A stretch of DNA of 64,000 nucleotides from the NCBI RefSeq assembly GCF_007097365.1, contig NZ_VJZR01000010.1:62001-126000 (forward strand), given 5' to 3'. A model generated the notes under the pieces. The model saw nothing but the letters and a program-made list of their open reading frames with translations. It searched no databases and was not told the DNA's origin. This document shows, piece by piece, positions 1 through 8,807 of this stretch. How positions within the stretch are numbered: the stretch's first letter is position 1; every line of letters begins with the position of its first letter. The DNA comes from Flavobacterium franklandianum (GTDB taxonomy: Bacteria > Bacteroidota > Bacteroidia > Flavobacteriales > Flavobacteriaceae). Both the position numbers and the translations under genes were made by a program.

Positions 1-399
1 TTTCTTCATTGGCTCGACTGCATATTTCATCGAAAGCCAAACACCTATAACATTTATACGAAGGACACTTTCAAAATCTTCAAACTTTAAGTTTTCAATA
101 GGAGCATATTTACCCTCAGTTCCTGCGTTGGCAACTAAGATATCTAAACCACCAAATATTTTGATAGTAGCTTCAAAGGCTGCTGCCATAGCTGATTCAT
201 CTGCTACGTCTGCTACAAAATCTGCTACATTTTTAAAATCGTAGAGGCGTTGTCGAGTTTCTTTTAATTTCTCTTCAGACCGACCAACAAGCATAACACT
301 TGCACCTTCTTCCAGAAATCGTTTTGCAGTGGCTTCTCCAATTCCGCCTGTTGCGCCCGTAATTAATGCTATTTTTCCCTCTAATCTTCTTGAATACAT
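1..399 (-). CDS. Short-chain dehydrogenase/reductase (SDR), 3'-truncated by window edge
   Basis: The first 133 residues of a classical SDR oxidoreductase are visible. Starting at the ATG at 399, the protein has a short lead, then a Rossmann TGATGGIG motif (residues 14-21) and later the LVANAG (NAG) motif that closes the cofactor site. The catalytic YxxxK lies beyond the window edge, so the substrate cannot be judged; an NAD(P)-dependent alcohol/ketone oxidoreductase is expected from the family. A GTG five codons upstream is an alternative start. It is the most downstream gene of a minus-strand run that reaches back to 6670, separated from it by a decayed gene. Confidence 0.85.
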   Translation of the reverse strand, partial: MYSRRLEGKIALITGATGGIGEATAKRFLEEGASVMLVGRSEEKLKETRQRLYDFKNVADFVADVADESAMAAAFEATIKIFGGLDILVANAGTEGKYAPIENLKFEDFESVLRINVIGVWLSMKYAVEPMKK

Positions 400-446
400 T
401 TTTTGTTCTATCACGATGTTATATTTTATTGGTTTATTATTTTGTT

Positions 447-767
447 TTAATCTCTAGCTACGGAAATTGTTTTGACAGAAGTAGCAATTAAGCCTGCATC
501 AAATGCTTCTTACCAATAGTTTTCAATATTTGCTCCTCCTTTAATATTTAGTTCGGTTTGGGGTAATAAAAATGCAATTTAGTCATATTTACGAGTAGCG
601 TTTTGAGCATCTTTTACTACTAATACTTTGGCGATATCTTTATTCATTTGACCAATTTCTTCAGATGTTGCTGTTTTTGTTATTTCGGTTTCTTTGGCTT
701 TTTCGTTGCAACTTAACATCAAAAACGCAGTAAGACATACTGTCAATTTTATGAGTTTTATGATGGT
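447..767 (-). pseudogene. Decayed NTF2-like (DUF4440-type) lipoprotein
   Basis: Reading the minus strand from 767 gives a clear lipoprotein signal with a lipobox-like LMLSC, then a Glu/Lys/Thr-rich linker, a helix with MNKDIAKVL and a segment ENYW-x-EAFDAG that resembles the DUF4440/SnoaL fold. There is no ATG, GTG or TTG in frame before the hydrophobic segment: a TAA lies just upstream and the first codons are ACC ATC ATA. Two further TAA codons interrupt the frame, one after RKYD and one after ENYW. The C-terminal half of a normal NTF2-like domain is missing. I infer a dead copy of the same kind of gene as the two intact NTF2-like genes at 2768-4245. The bases from 768 to 990 hold nothing I can identify. 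Confidence 0.6.
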
Positions 768-990
768 AAATAATTAAAAAAGTTAAAAAATTTTAAATTT
801 AATTTAAAATAGCTAGAATTTATAATTTTTATTGGGATTTAGTTTTCCGTTATTTAATTTGAATGATTATTCAATGTTTTATTAACTGGGTTGAATGAAA
901 TGCTTAAGTCCTTTTTAACCTACTCGTTTTTTAAACAATACTTGCTTTTTCTTTGAGTTCTTTTTAGTTCAGGATCTACGACTGAATATT

Positions 991-1728
991 TTATGTAATA
1001 GGTAATTCGGCAAACCATTTAGCAAAGGAATCCCATAATGGAAAGCTCACCTGATTGAAAATTAGATAATGAAATGCCATAAATATTAATAATAAAAGTG
1101 GGAAAACCCATCTTCCGCTGGTTTGTTTACGTTCCATAATAATTAGCGAAATAATGAGAGTGTACATTATAGCTACTGTTATTCCAAGCCCAAGTATAAA
1201 ATTTGGCTCAGATAATACTGTTAGAATAATAAAACGTCCTAATGTTGGTTCTATAAACACAATGCCTGTCGCAATCATTGCTCGAGCGTGAATTTGAATG
1301 TTATTTTTATTCACTATTGCAATAGTGTACATCACACTAATTATAATGATATCTTTTAATTGCAACCACAAGCTAGCCCCCAAACCTTGTGCAACTTTTC
1401 CGCCAATTTGATGATGTTTCAATAAAATGACCGAGATGATAAACAAGGGTAAGATGATAAAACTCAATTTTCCAATTTGCTTGTGAATAGCCAGTTTTTT
1501 TTTCTTAATAAGTATGGGTTGTACAATTAATAAGCCTATCCATAGTGAAGCCATCATAAAATGGAAATGAAAATATAAATTGAAGTTCGCTGTTCCATCA
1601 AAATATTTGGAAAAGTAAGTAGGCCAAAAACCTAAAATCATAATAGCTACTAAGCCTATAAAATAATATCCAGATTTTTCAAATCGGATTTTTTTTGCGC
1701 GATTAACTTTAGCACTGGAGTCTTCCAT
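991..1728 (-). CDS. Seven-helix integral membrane protein, unknown function
   Basis: A 245-residue protein with a Lys/Arg-rich N-terminus and about seven hydrophobic helices (near residues 21-39, 48-72, 88-104, 124-138, 150-172, 178-198 and 210-228). Histidines sit in or beside helices (HFHF near 53-56, KHHQ near 105, IHARAM near 145), which recalls haem- or metal-binding membrane proteins such as the DUF2306 type, but I cannot assign it to a family. The ATG at 1728 lies 6 bases after the stop of the epimerase-like gene at 1735-2673, so the two are very probably co-transcribed. The function is unknown. Confidence 0.7.
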   Translation of the reverse strand: MEDSSAKVNRAKKIRFEKSGYYFIGLVAIMILGFWPTYFSKYFDGTANFNLYFHFHFMMASLWIGLLIVQPILIKKKKLAIHKQIGKLSFIILPLFIISVILLKHHQIGGKVAQGLGASLWLQLKDIIIISVMYTIAIVNKNNIQIHARAMIATGIVFIEPTLGRFIILTVLSEPNFILGLGITVAIMYTLIISLIIMERKQTSGRWVFPLLLLIFMAFHYLIFNQVSFPLWDSFAKWFAELPIT

Positions 1729-1734
1729 TATTTT

Positions 1735-2673
1735 TTAATTAGAATAATTATTTAAAGTTTTTTTTACGGGTCTGAATTGGATGCCTAAATCAATTTTAGC
1801 CAAATCATTTTTATAAATAATACTTGCTTTTTCTTTGGGTTCTTGATGATTAAGCATGGCGCTTATATCGGACACTTTATAGGTTTCGCTAGTCAATAAA
1901 TAATCTTTGCCGTGTAATCCAATGGTGGTTGCGGCTTTAAAAGCAGCATTGGCAACATCTTCAACATCTACAATAGCAAAAGGAACATCGTTGTCATAAA
2001 GTTCTTGAATGAATTTGTCAGGGGCAATTTTTTTTTTGATTAGATATTGTAATACTGATGAAGTGGAGTCTTCTCTATTAGACATTGATTTTCCTAACAC
2101 CATTACTGGAGAAACGGAACTGATTTCGAAAAACAAATTTGGATTGTCTTTTATAAACTTTTCTACAACTTGGTTAGCCATAAATTTAGCTTGCGCATAC
2201 GGATGACTTTCGGTGCTTGTAAATCGGGTATCGCTTTCATCAAAGGTATCCGTAAAAGACTTATTTACAGCGGGTAATGGAAAGTTGGTATTCCAAGCAG
2301 CAACCGAAGCGATAAAAACTATTTTTTCGATTCCTGGAGTTTTACTAACTACTTCTAAAAAGTTTTCGGTGCCTTTTATAGTGGGATCAAACAGTTGTTT
2401 TTTTGCATCTTGAAATTCTAAAAGAAAAGGTGTTCCACTATGAATAATAATATCACAATCGAAAACGAAATCTTGTAATGCCGATTTGTTCATTACATCC
2501 AATTCGCTAATGTGCAAATTATCCGAATGATTTAATGTTACCAAATGTTGGTATTTGTCTTCCCTTTTTATATCCGTTGCCGAAACTTTTACAAGAAACC
2601 CGTTATTTAAAAATGCTTTGGTGATATAGCTTCCTATGAAACCAGAACCACCTATTATTCCTACTTTTTTCAT
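1735..2673 (-). CDS. NAD-dependent epimerase/dehydratase-like protein (extended SDR)
   Basis: A 312-residue extended SDR. The N-terminal beta-alpha-beta has the nucleotide-binding pattern GGSGFIG (residues 8-14), and the active-site pair Y159-x3-K163 occurs in HPYAQAK. The length and the conserved VAAWNT region fit the dihydroflavonol-reductase/3-beta-HSD-like branch more than sugar-nucleotide epimerases, but the substrate is not readable. Its stop is 6 bases before the start of the membrane protein at 1728. With the SDR at the left edge, this places two NAD(P)-dependent oxidoreductases in the accessory cluster. Confidence 0.85.
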   Translation of the reverse strand: MKKVGIIGGSGFIGSYITKAFLNNGFLVKVSATDIKREDKYQHLVTLNHSDNLHISELDVMNKSALQDFVFDCDIIIHSGTPFLLEFQDAKKQLFDPTIKGTENFLEVVSKTPGIEKIVFIASVAAWNTNFPLPAVNKSFTDTFDESDTRFTSTESHPYAQAKFMANQVVEKFIKDNPNLFFEISSVSPVMVLGKSMSNREDSTSSVLQYLIKKKIAPDKFIQELYDNDVPFAIVDVEDVANAAFKAATTIGLHGKDYLLTSETYKVSDISAMLNHQEPKEKASIIYKNDLAKIDLGIQFRPVKKTLNNYSN

Positions 2674-2767
2674 TTTTAATTCGGTTTAAATAAACCTCAC
2701 TGGTTTTTACACCAATGAGGTTTGGAATTAATAATTGCATCTGCTTATTTAAACTGTTAGGTTTTGT

Positions 2768-3703
2768 TTATTTCAACAATGAGCCATTGTAATAAGCAAT
2801 TTCCCTTGATATTTTTCCGTTCTTGTCAACATTGTGCTGGTAATGCATCGGTAACGAAATTTCTTTTTTGTCTGATTTGCGAATCAAATGCCAAGTCCAC
2901 CAAGAATATACTACACCATTGTCTCCTAATTCATAGTGCATATAATCTGGATAACCAACTACTTCTAATCCAACGATATCAAAGGCATCCATAACTTTTT
3001 TGTCAATTGCTTTTTGCTCTTCAAGTGTATATGGTTTGTTGTTTGTACTGTTGATGTCTGTAAAAACGGCATCATTTGCAAAATAACTGTAACTTTTATT
3101 GAGGTCTTTATTTTCAAAAGCAAACAACATATTTTTTACGTTGTTGATGTTTTTGTGGTGGTTATAAATGGTTCCATTGGTTCTTTCGGTGTAGCTATCT
3201 TCTATTTCGTCAAAGACCTGAGGATTGTCATAGATGAAGATTGTTTTAATTTTATTGGCTTTATTAATGACGAAAGATCGGTGTAAATTCATATTTATTT
3301 TTACGCCAGTTTGTTTATGAACCCCTTTGACTTCGTCCCAAGTTTGCACCCAAACTACATCTTTTTGATCTTCATCTTTATATTCAATGGCATCAGGATA
3401 GGCTCCGTTTGCAGGTTTAATTGCAAAATAATCGATGCTTTCTCTCCAAGATTTTATTCTTTTTACAAAAGCTGTTTTATCTGTACCTTTACTATATTGG
3501 TTGTCTGTAGAGGAATTGTATGCTTTGAAATCGTCTGCAAAAAAAGCATCTAATTTATCCAAGTCTCCACTATTCACTGTTTTTGTATAGGCATCAACCA
3601 CATCAATAGCGGGATGATTGATATAAACAGTTCCATTTGATTTTTTTTGTGCGTAGCTAATGACCATAGTGAACAGTAATGCTACAAGTGTTAATTTTTT
3701 CAT
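2768..3703 (-). CDS. Exported protein with two NTF2/SnoaL-like domains
   Basis: A 311-residue protein with a signal peptide (MKKLTLVALLFTMVISYAQ, cleavage likely after residue 19), then two tandem NTF2-like modules. The first (about 30-165) contains VDAYTKTVNSGDLDKLDAFFADDF, the usual start of a SnoaL/DUF4440 domain; the second (about 175-311) contains FENKDLNKSYSYFANDAVF. In this fold the cone-shaped pocket binds small hydrophobic ligands or carries out isomerase/cyclase chemistry. The catalytic residues cannot be inferred. It is followed downstream by the epimerase-like gene and preceded by the single-domain relative at 3730-4245 (26-bp gap). Confidence 0.75.
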   Translation of the reverse strand: MKKLTLVALLFTMVISYAQKKSNGTVYINHPAIDVVDAYTKTVNSGDLDKLDAFFADDFKAYNSSTDNQYSKGTDKTAFVKRIKSWRESIDYFAIKPANGAYPDAIEYKDEDQKDVVWVQTWDEVKGVHKQTGVKINMNLHRSFVINKANKIKTIFIYDNPQVFDEIEDSYTERTNGTIYNHHKNINNVKNMLFAFENKDLNKSYSYFANDAVFTDINSTNNKPYTLEEQKAIDKKVMDAFDIVGLEVVGYPDYMHYELGDNGVVYSWWTWHLIRKSDKKEISLPMHYQHNVDKNGKISREIAYYNGSLLK

Positions 3704-3729
3704 GGTTTTATTTTTTTTGTTGTTATTAA

Positions 3730-4245
3730 TTAATTTGTTGTGGTCGTTTCTTTTGGAGCTAGCGGTTGCATTTTTTGTAAATCTATCATTAATTTAGAAT
3801 TGTCCCAATAGCCATCTTCTCTTACAATTTTACCATCAATAAATTTTGCAGTGAGATGAACAGGAGTTACATATGTTTTGTTGTTTGCTTTTAAAGTTCC
3901 TTCCCAATTCCCCCAAAAGTTTACCCAAGTTTCTCCTTTATCGGTAACGACCATTTCATATTCTACACTTTTGGGATTAAATCTCCAAGAGGAAAAATGC
4001 TTTGCATCATCTTTGCTTTGAGTTATGTTTTGAGCAATGGTTTGCGCATTTTCTTTAGTAACATTCATTTGGATTTTGGCGCTATCAGCATAATAACTAG
4101 CTAATTCATCCCATTTTTGTTTTTCATAAGCAGCAATAGCTTTTTTATAAGTATCGATTTCAGCTGATTGCTGGGTGTAGTGTTGTTTTTGATTGCAAGA
4201 TGTCAAGAATACTAATGCAAGTCCAAGTATAAATAAGTTTTTCAT
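3730..4245 (-). CDS. NTF2/SnoaL-like lipoprotein
   Basis: A 171-residue lipoprotein. The signal ends in a lipobox FLTSC (Cys17). The mature part is a single NTF2-like domain: YKKAIAAYEKQKWDELASYYADSA is the typical first helix and strand of the family, and it ends with VREDGYWDNSKLM. The likely location is the periplasmic face of a membrane. It follows the exported protein at 4250-5008 with only 4 bases between that stop and this ATG, which strongly suggests one transcript. Its function is unknown; detoxification or a small-molecule binding role is a guess from the fold. Confidence 0.75.
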   Translation of the reverse strand: MKNLFILGLALVFLTSCNQKQHYTQQSAEIDTYKKAIAAYEKQKWDELASYYADSAKIQMNVTKENAQTIAQNITQSKDDAKHFSSWRFNPKSVEYEMVVTDKGETWVNFWGNWEGTLKANNKTYVTPVHLTAKFIDGKIVREDGYWDNSKLMIDLQKMQPLAPKETTTTN

Positions 4246-4249
4246 AGTT

Positions 4250-5008
4250 TTATTTTTTAGTGTTATAGCTTAAAGTTGGAAGTACATAACCAGTTATTGG
4301 ATCATAACGGGATATGTTTTTAAATAAATCGTCAAGAAGTTTTTTTCCTTCATCTCCTATGACTGCTTCATTTTCCTCCGATTGTTTTGCATAGGATAGT
4401 TCATCTTTTGCTGAAATTACCACTAGAAAAAATTCACCCAATGTTCCAAAACCGCTATGATAAACTCGGTAATATTCTTTAGAACCTTTTTTAGCATAAA
4501 GCTCTTTTATGGCTTTCATTTTTTCTGCAATCATTTTAGAAGTAGAAGGTGTAACATATAAATAATGGTATTTTCTATAGTTCTGACCTTCCTGTGTAGC
4601 AATTGCTCCCTCTGGCATGTAAGTAAGATTCTCGATTCGAGTAATAATATAACTGCCGTGTCTGTCATAACATTTTGCATAGCGATCAAAAAGAGCACTA
4701 AATTTTTCTGCCCCCATTTTTTCTACTAATGGGGCAAAAACATCTACGTCTAATGCTGCCATGTTTGGAATAGCTTCGAAAGTAATATAAGTGCCATTAT
4801 CCAATCGTAATTGTGTCCAATCAGCATTTTGCAAATTGTGTTTTTTGCATTCAGCCACAAAAGCTTTGGAGATTTCAACATATTCTGATTCCATTGATGG
4901 TTTTACATAATCAGCATGAATAGAAAATATCTGATTTTGCGCATTCATTGTTAGGGTCGCAGTTAGCATTATTATTGCTATCAGCATTGTGTTTTTATGA
5001 TTTTTCAT
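4250..5008 (-). CDS. Exported two-module protein of unknown function (paralogue 1 of 3)
   Basis: A 252-residue protein with an N-terminal signal peptide ending near MNAQ (residue 24). The mature protein reads as two similar alpha/beta halves. Each has a helix followed by a strand containing a Trp or Tyr, as in NADWTQLRLDNGTYITFEA in the first half and EYYRVYHSGFGTLGEFFLVV in the second. This pattern recalls dimeric alpha/beta-barrel (ABM/NIPSNAP-like) proteins fused in tandem, but the match is by eye only. It is related in layout to the genes at 5092-5874 and 5927-6670, with low sequence identity. It is very close to the NTF2-like lipoprotein that follows. Confidence 0.65.
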   Translation of the reverse strand: MKNHKNTMLIAIIMLTATLTMNAQNQIFSIHADYVKPSMESEYVEISKAFVAECKKHNLQNADWTQLRLDNGTYITFEAIPNMAALDVDVFAPLVEKMGAEKFSALFDRYAKCYDRHGSYIITRIENLTYMPEGAIATQEGQNYRKYHYLYVTPSTSKMIAEKMKAIKELYAKKGSKEYYRVYHSGFGTLGEFFLVVISAKDELSYAKQSEENEAVIGDEGKKLLDDLFKNISRYDPITGYVLPTLSYNTKK

Positions 5009-5091
5009 GATTATACTGTTTTATTTATCTGTAAAATAATTGTTGACATTTATTAATTAATCAATTTTAAAAGTAAATTCACTTTTTGGTT

Positions 5092-5874
5092 TTACCGAAC
5101 TTTTTTCACTAGCGTGGCCATATATTTATATTTTAATTCTCTAGTGGCTATTCCTTCCTCAATTTTTTTGATTTCTTCTTCGGATGGTGCAGGTGAATCT
5201 TTCGTGCCACCATTTATTAGTTGATTATAATCTTTATACATATCTGTCGTAATGTGTGTTGCATTAATTTCACTTCCGACAGGTAACATATAGCGCATTA
5301 AACCCCAATTTCCCCTGTTTCCTGATTCAACCTCTTTTTGAGCCAATGGTTGAAAAATTTCTGTTTCAAATCTTTCATATTTTTCAAAATTCCCATCAGA
5401 TACTTTCATAAAATTTATACCGGCTATTGTTCCCATGGGCATCTGAAAGTTATCCTTGGTAGCTGCGATCTGTTCCAGATAAATGCGGACAGCCAAGTCT
5501 CTTGATTTTACAGTGTTGTTCATTTTTTTATTAACTTCTTCAACAGACATCTTTGGGTATGCCGCTTTTAGTGCCGCTTCAAAATTTCCGGCCCCACTCA
5601 TCATTTTTACGGGATTATTATAAAGTGTTACGGTTAAATATTGAAATCCCTGATCTTCGCCACCAGGTTGGAGACTCCATAAATCCCATCCTAAAATGTC
5701 TCCGTTTTTTGTTCTTTGTACTTGAATTTTTTCCCAAAAAGATTCGGTTTCCCAATAAGCACTTTCTTGCTCATTGTCAACTTTCATAAATTCGAATACT
5801 AAATACAGTTTGTCTTGTGCAATAACAGTATTGTCCAGTAACAGTATCGCGATAATCATCAGTAATTTTTTCAT
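5092..5874 (-). CDS. Exported two-module protein of unknown function (paralogue 2 of 3)
   Basis: A 260-residue protein with a signal peptide (hydrophobic residues 4-19). The first half has YWETESFWEKIQVQRTKNG followed by a Trp-rich strand and YLTVTLY; the second has FEKYERFETEIFQPLAQKE and a long charged tail (SEEEIKKIEEGIATREL). The repeated pattern of strand, amphipathic helix and Trp-containing strand matches its two neighbours and suggests tandem dimeric alpha/beta-barrel modules. No catalytic motif is visible. The gaps to the next genes are 83 bases downstream and 52 bases upstream, still compatible with one operon. Confidence 0.65.
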   Translation of the reverse strand: MKKLLMIIAILLLDNTVIAQDKLYLVFEFMKVDNEQESAYWETESFWEKIQVQRTKNGDILGWDLWSLQPGGEDQGFQYLTVTLYNNPVKMMSGAGNFEAALKAAYPKMSVEEVNKKMNNTVKSRDLAVRIYLEQIAATKDNFQMPMGTIAGINFMKVSDGNFEKYERFETEIFQPLAQKEVESGNRGNWGLMRYMLPVGSEINATHITTDMYKDYNQLINGGTKDSPAPSEEEIKKIEEGIATRELKYKYMATLVKKVR

Positions 5875-5926
5875 AATTGTTTAGTTTAAAAAATTGATTA
5901 GTTCCAGAGTTATAATTTTTTAATAT

Positions 5927-6670
5927 CTATTTCGAACTCAAATCTGCTCGTAGAAAAATTAATTCACTCCAAATATTATTGGTGTACTCGTGAATATTAT
6001 CAAGGTAAAGGTCATACGAACCTGCTCCGTGAACTTTTTCGTAGGTGACTTTAAATGGTTTACGAAATCCTTCAGCTTTTTCCTTTAGTCCTTGTTTGTA
6101 TCGTCTTGCTAATGCAAATTGAGACTCTCCAGAACCATTAGATTCATAAACTGCTACTGTTGACCCATCCGCAGCCCATACCGCTTTTAAGTTTTTTAGC
6201 ATTGTAAATACTTTATTGCCACAACCTGGTTTTGGATACAAATGGGTAACTTGAACTTTATCGGAATAATCGCCCACAGCAACAGTGCTCAACGAATCGA
6301 TATAAACGGAATAACCACTTGAATTTCTATCGGTTAAATAAATGGTCACACTTTTATGCCAATCATTGTTATGAGCAACATTTATATCACCTCGTGTGTC
6401 CTCAGATTCCCAACTTTTGGGACCTTCTACAATATGATACCCACCTGCATCTGGTCCTGATTGAATTTGGAATACACGCCATTTCACATCGCCTGTGTGG
6501 TACTTTTGTGCATGATTTGCTAAAGCTTTTTCAAATTCGAGTACTTTGTCGACTTTAGGGAATACTCGATTGGTAGAAATCACATTTTTGGCTTGGCTTA
6601 AACCTATCAAAGGGATAAGCAGTAAGAGAAGAAATATTTCCTTCATCTTATAACGGAAATTGTTGTTCAT
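5927..6670 (-). CDS. Exported two-module protein of unknown function (paralogue 3 of 3)
   Basis: A 247-residue protein with a signal peptide ending near GLSQA. The ATG at 6670 has the same AAAACT-ATG context as the NTF2-like lipoprotein start, so I prefer it over the in-frame ATG at 6646 (KEIFLL...). The mature part again has two halves: FEKALANHAQKYHTGDVKW with a following GGYHIVEG strand, and VFTMLKNLKAVWAADGS with SQFALARRY. It is the first gene of the accessory run, and any promoter should lie in 6671-6800. I see no perfect TTG-N19-TAnnTTTG there. The function is unknown. Confidence 0.65.
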   Translation of the reverse strand: MNNNFRYKMKEIFLLLLLIPLIGLSQAKNVISTNRVFPKVDKVLEFEKALANHAQKYHTGDVKWRVFQIQSGPDAGGYHIVEGPKSWESEDTRGDINVAHNNDWHKSVTIYLTDRNSSGYSVYIDSLSTVAVGDYSDKVQVTHLYPKPGCGNKVFTMLKNLKAVWAADGSTVAVYESNGSGESQFALARRYKQGLKEKAEGFRKPFKVTYEKVHGAGSYDLYLDNIHEYTNNIWSELIFLRADLSSK

Positions 6671-6905
6671 AGTTTTACTGTTTAAAGTTAGCAGAATAAT
6701 TATTTATTCTTGGTCTAAATAAATGTTTATCAAACAGATATAATCGTGATTTAGGACGAATGGGGTAAAATTTTGTCCAAAAGGTCAATATTTTTTATCG
6801 GGGAAAGAACATAGAAAAGAAAAATTACCAAGGAGAAGATAGAAATGGAAAATATAAATACGTGAATTTAATAGCAACTCACAATTCGAAAAGCGTTACA
6901 CGATT

Positions 6906-8786
6906 TTATGCTACTTTTAATTTAAAATCAAAAATAAGCGTGGTACCATTTTGACTTTTTTCGGTCATGATTCCGTTGAGTTGTTGTGTAAGAAGAGAAA
7001 CTAGTTGTCCGCCAAAACCAGTTCCGTGAGTAATACCTGATTTTCCAACGCCATTATCGGCAACTTCAAGATGAAGAAAGTGGATGTTTTGTTTTTCAAG
7101 TTTGATGGTAATGGTTCCTTTTTCTTCCTTCGGAAAAGCATATTTTATAGCATTAGTCAATAATTCATTAATAATTAATCCTAACGGAACTGCAGTGTCT
7201 ATGTCTAAATCTAATTTATCCATAGCCAAATGCAATTCGATTTTTTTCTCAACTCCAAAACTATCCAAGATACTTTCGCTGAGGTTGAGCAAATAATCTT
7301 TCATTTCTATGGCACCCAGATTACTGCCTTGATAAAGTTTTTGATGAACGATTCCTATTGAATTCACCCGATTTCGACTATCGGACATGGCATCTTTGGT
7401 ATTTGGATCATCGATTTGTGCCGATTGCAAAGCCAGTAAACTCGAAACTACTTCCAAATTATTTTTTACCCGATGATGAATTTCTTTCAATAGCAACTCG
7501 TTTTCGGCATTTTTTATCGCCAATAAACGATTGCTTTTGTTTCGGTTGCGCAAACCGATGAAGCCAAAAAGCAAGAGTATAATTAACAAAGCAACAAGTA
7601 CAAAACTCAATCGCTGAATCAGTTTTTGTTGTGAAATTTTACTTTCTTGGGTGGCAATTGTCTCTTCTTTCTTTTTGGCTTCATACTGGGTTAAAAGTTT
7701 TGACATCGCTGCATCGCTTTTTACCGAGGCGATGCTATCTCGCAAATTATAGGCTTTTTGTTTGTAGTCCAAAGCCAATTTAAAATCGCCGAGTTCTTTG
7801 TATATTTTGCTAACATGATGGTAGTTTTCAACCAAATTGGATACATCATTTTCCTGTTCTTGCAATTGAACGGTTTTTAGTTGATATCCCAACGCTTCTT
7901 TATAATTTCCTAAAAGCATATTTATTTCTCCTAAATTGGCAAAACTTGCCGCAATGGCATTGGCATAATTAGCTTCTTTGGCTAGAGCCACACATTTTTT
8001 ATAATTTATCAATGCTTCTTTGTATCTGCCTAATCTTTTGAGTGCATTGCCTTGGGCGTTTGTGACATCAGCTTGAGTGGCTAATCCTAAATTCTCTTTT
8101 TTTACAATTTTGGCCGCTGCATTGTAATAGTCAAGAGATTGCTTGTAATTTCCTAATGCCATGGCAACATTTCCAGCATTAAAGTTGACATAGAATTTTT
8201 CGGTGGTTAAGTTGTTGGTTTCAGCAATTGCGATGGCTTTTTCAGCATAATTTAATGCTGCGGATAATAGGTTTTGATTGGTTAAATCCTCGGAAATTCG
8301 GTTTAGTGCATCGCAAATTCCAGCTTTATCACCTAAAGATTCCATCAATTTTAAGGCTTGTAAATTTTTCTGTAATGCTTTTTCGTTTTCACCTTTCTTT
8401 TTCAAAACCCAAGCCATTTTGAATAGGGTGGTGGCTTGACCTTTTTTGTCTGTTATGGCGAGATAGCCTTTCATAGCTTTGTCAAAATAGAGCGATGCTG
8501 AATCCAATTGCAATAGGTTGGCGTGCATTCTTCCCTGCATTTCATAAAATTTAGGTTGCCAATTTTTATCTCCTATTTTATCCGACAACTGTACTCCTTT
8601 TTTGGCATAAGCCAATGCCTGTTCGATATCTCCGTTAAAAGCTATTGACACCATTTCGTTTAAAATTTCCAATTTGATGACAGCTTTTTTTTCGTTGTCT
8701 AGCTTTTTTTGCAGATCAACAAGGGGGATGTTTTGACTGAAAACAATCTGTGAAAAAAGGATGAGGAGGAAGTGAGTTTTTCTCAT
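6906..8786 (-). CDS. TPR sensor histidine kinase, HisKA_2 type
   Basis: A 626-residue membrane kinase. The ATG at 8786 is chosen; a TTG four codons upstream is the only longer option. The order is signal peptide (about 1-18), five or more tetratricopeptide repeats in the periplasm (about 50-350), a short coiled coil, one membrane helix (about 393-412), a HisKA_2 phosphoacceptor box EIHHRVKNNLEVV (about 435-447) and a HATPase with NELLTNAIKYAF and ADNGVGKSG. Kinases of this build pair with LytTR regulators in Bacteroidota, and the gene lies 21 bases after the LytTR gene at 8808-9551. Its stop is 235 bases before the start of the exported-protein cluster, so it may control that cluster. Confidence 0.9.
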   Translation of the reverse strand: MRKTHFLLILFSQIVFSQNIPLVDLQKKLDNEKKAVIKLEILNEMVSIAFNGDIEQALAYAKKGVQLSDKIGDKNWQPKFYEMQGRMHANLLQLDSASLYFDKAMKGYLAITDKKGQATTLFKMAWVLKKKGENEKALQKNLQALKLMESLGDKAGICDALNRISEDLTNQNLLSAALNYAEKAIAIAETNNLTTEKFYVNFNAGNVAMALGNYKQSLDYYNAAAKIVKKENLGLATQADVTNAQGNALKRLGRYKEALINYKKCVALAKEANYANAIAASFANLGEINMLLGNYKEALGYQLKTVQLQEQENDVSNLVENYHHVSKIYKELGDFKLALDYKQKAYNLRDSIASVKSDAAMSKLLTQYEAKKKEETIATQESKISQQKLIQRLSFVLVALLIILLLFGFIGLRNRNKSNRLLAIKNAENELLLKEIHHRVKNNLEVVSSLLALQSAQIDDPNTKDAMSDSRNRVNSIGIVHQKLYQGSNLGAIEMKDYLLNLSESILDSFGVEKKIELHLAMDKLDLDIDTAVPLGLIINELLTNAIKYAFPKEEKGTITIKLEKQNIHFLHLEVADNGVGKSGITHGTGFGGQLVSLLTQQLNGIMTEKSQNGTTLIFDFKLKVA

Positions 8787-8807
8787 AGACCAGTGCAATA
8801 AAAAGAT

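Noticed and set aside
2009-2413. Small plus-strand frames inside the epimerase-like gene
   Set aside because: They are shadows of the minus-strand coding sequence; no family pattern, signal or promoter supports them.
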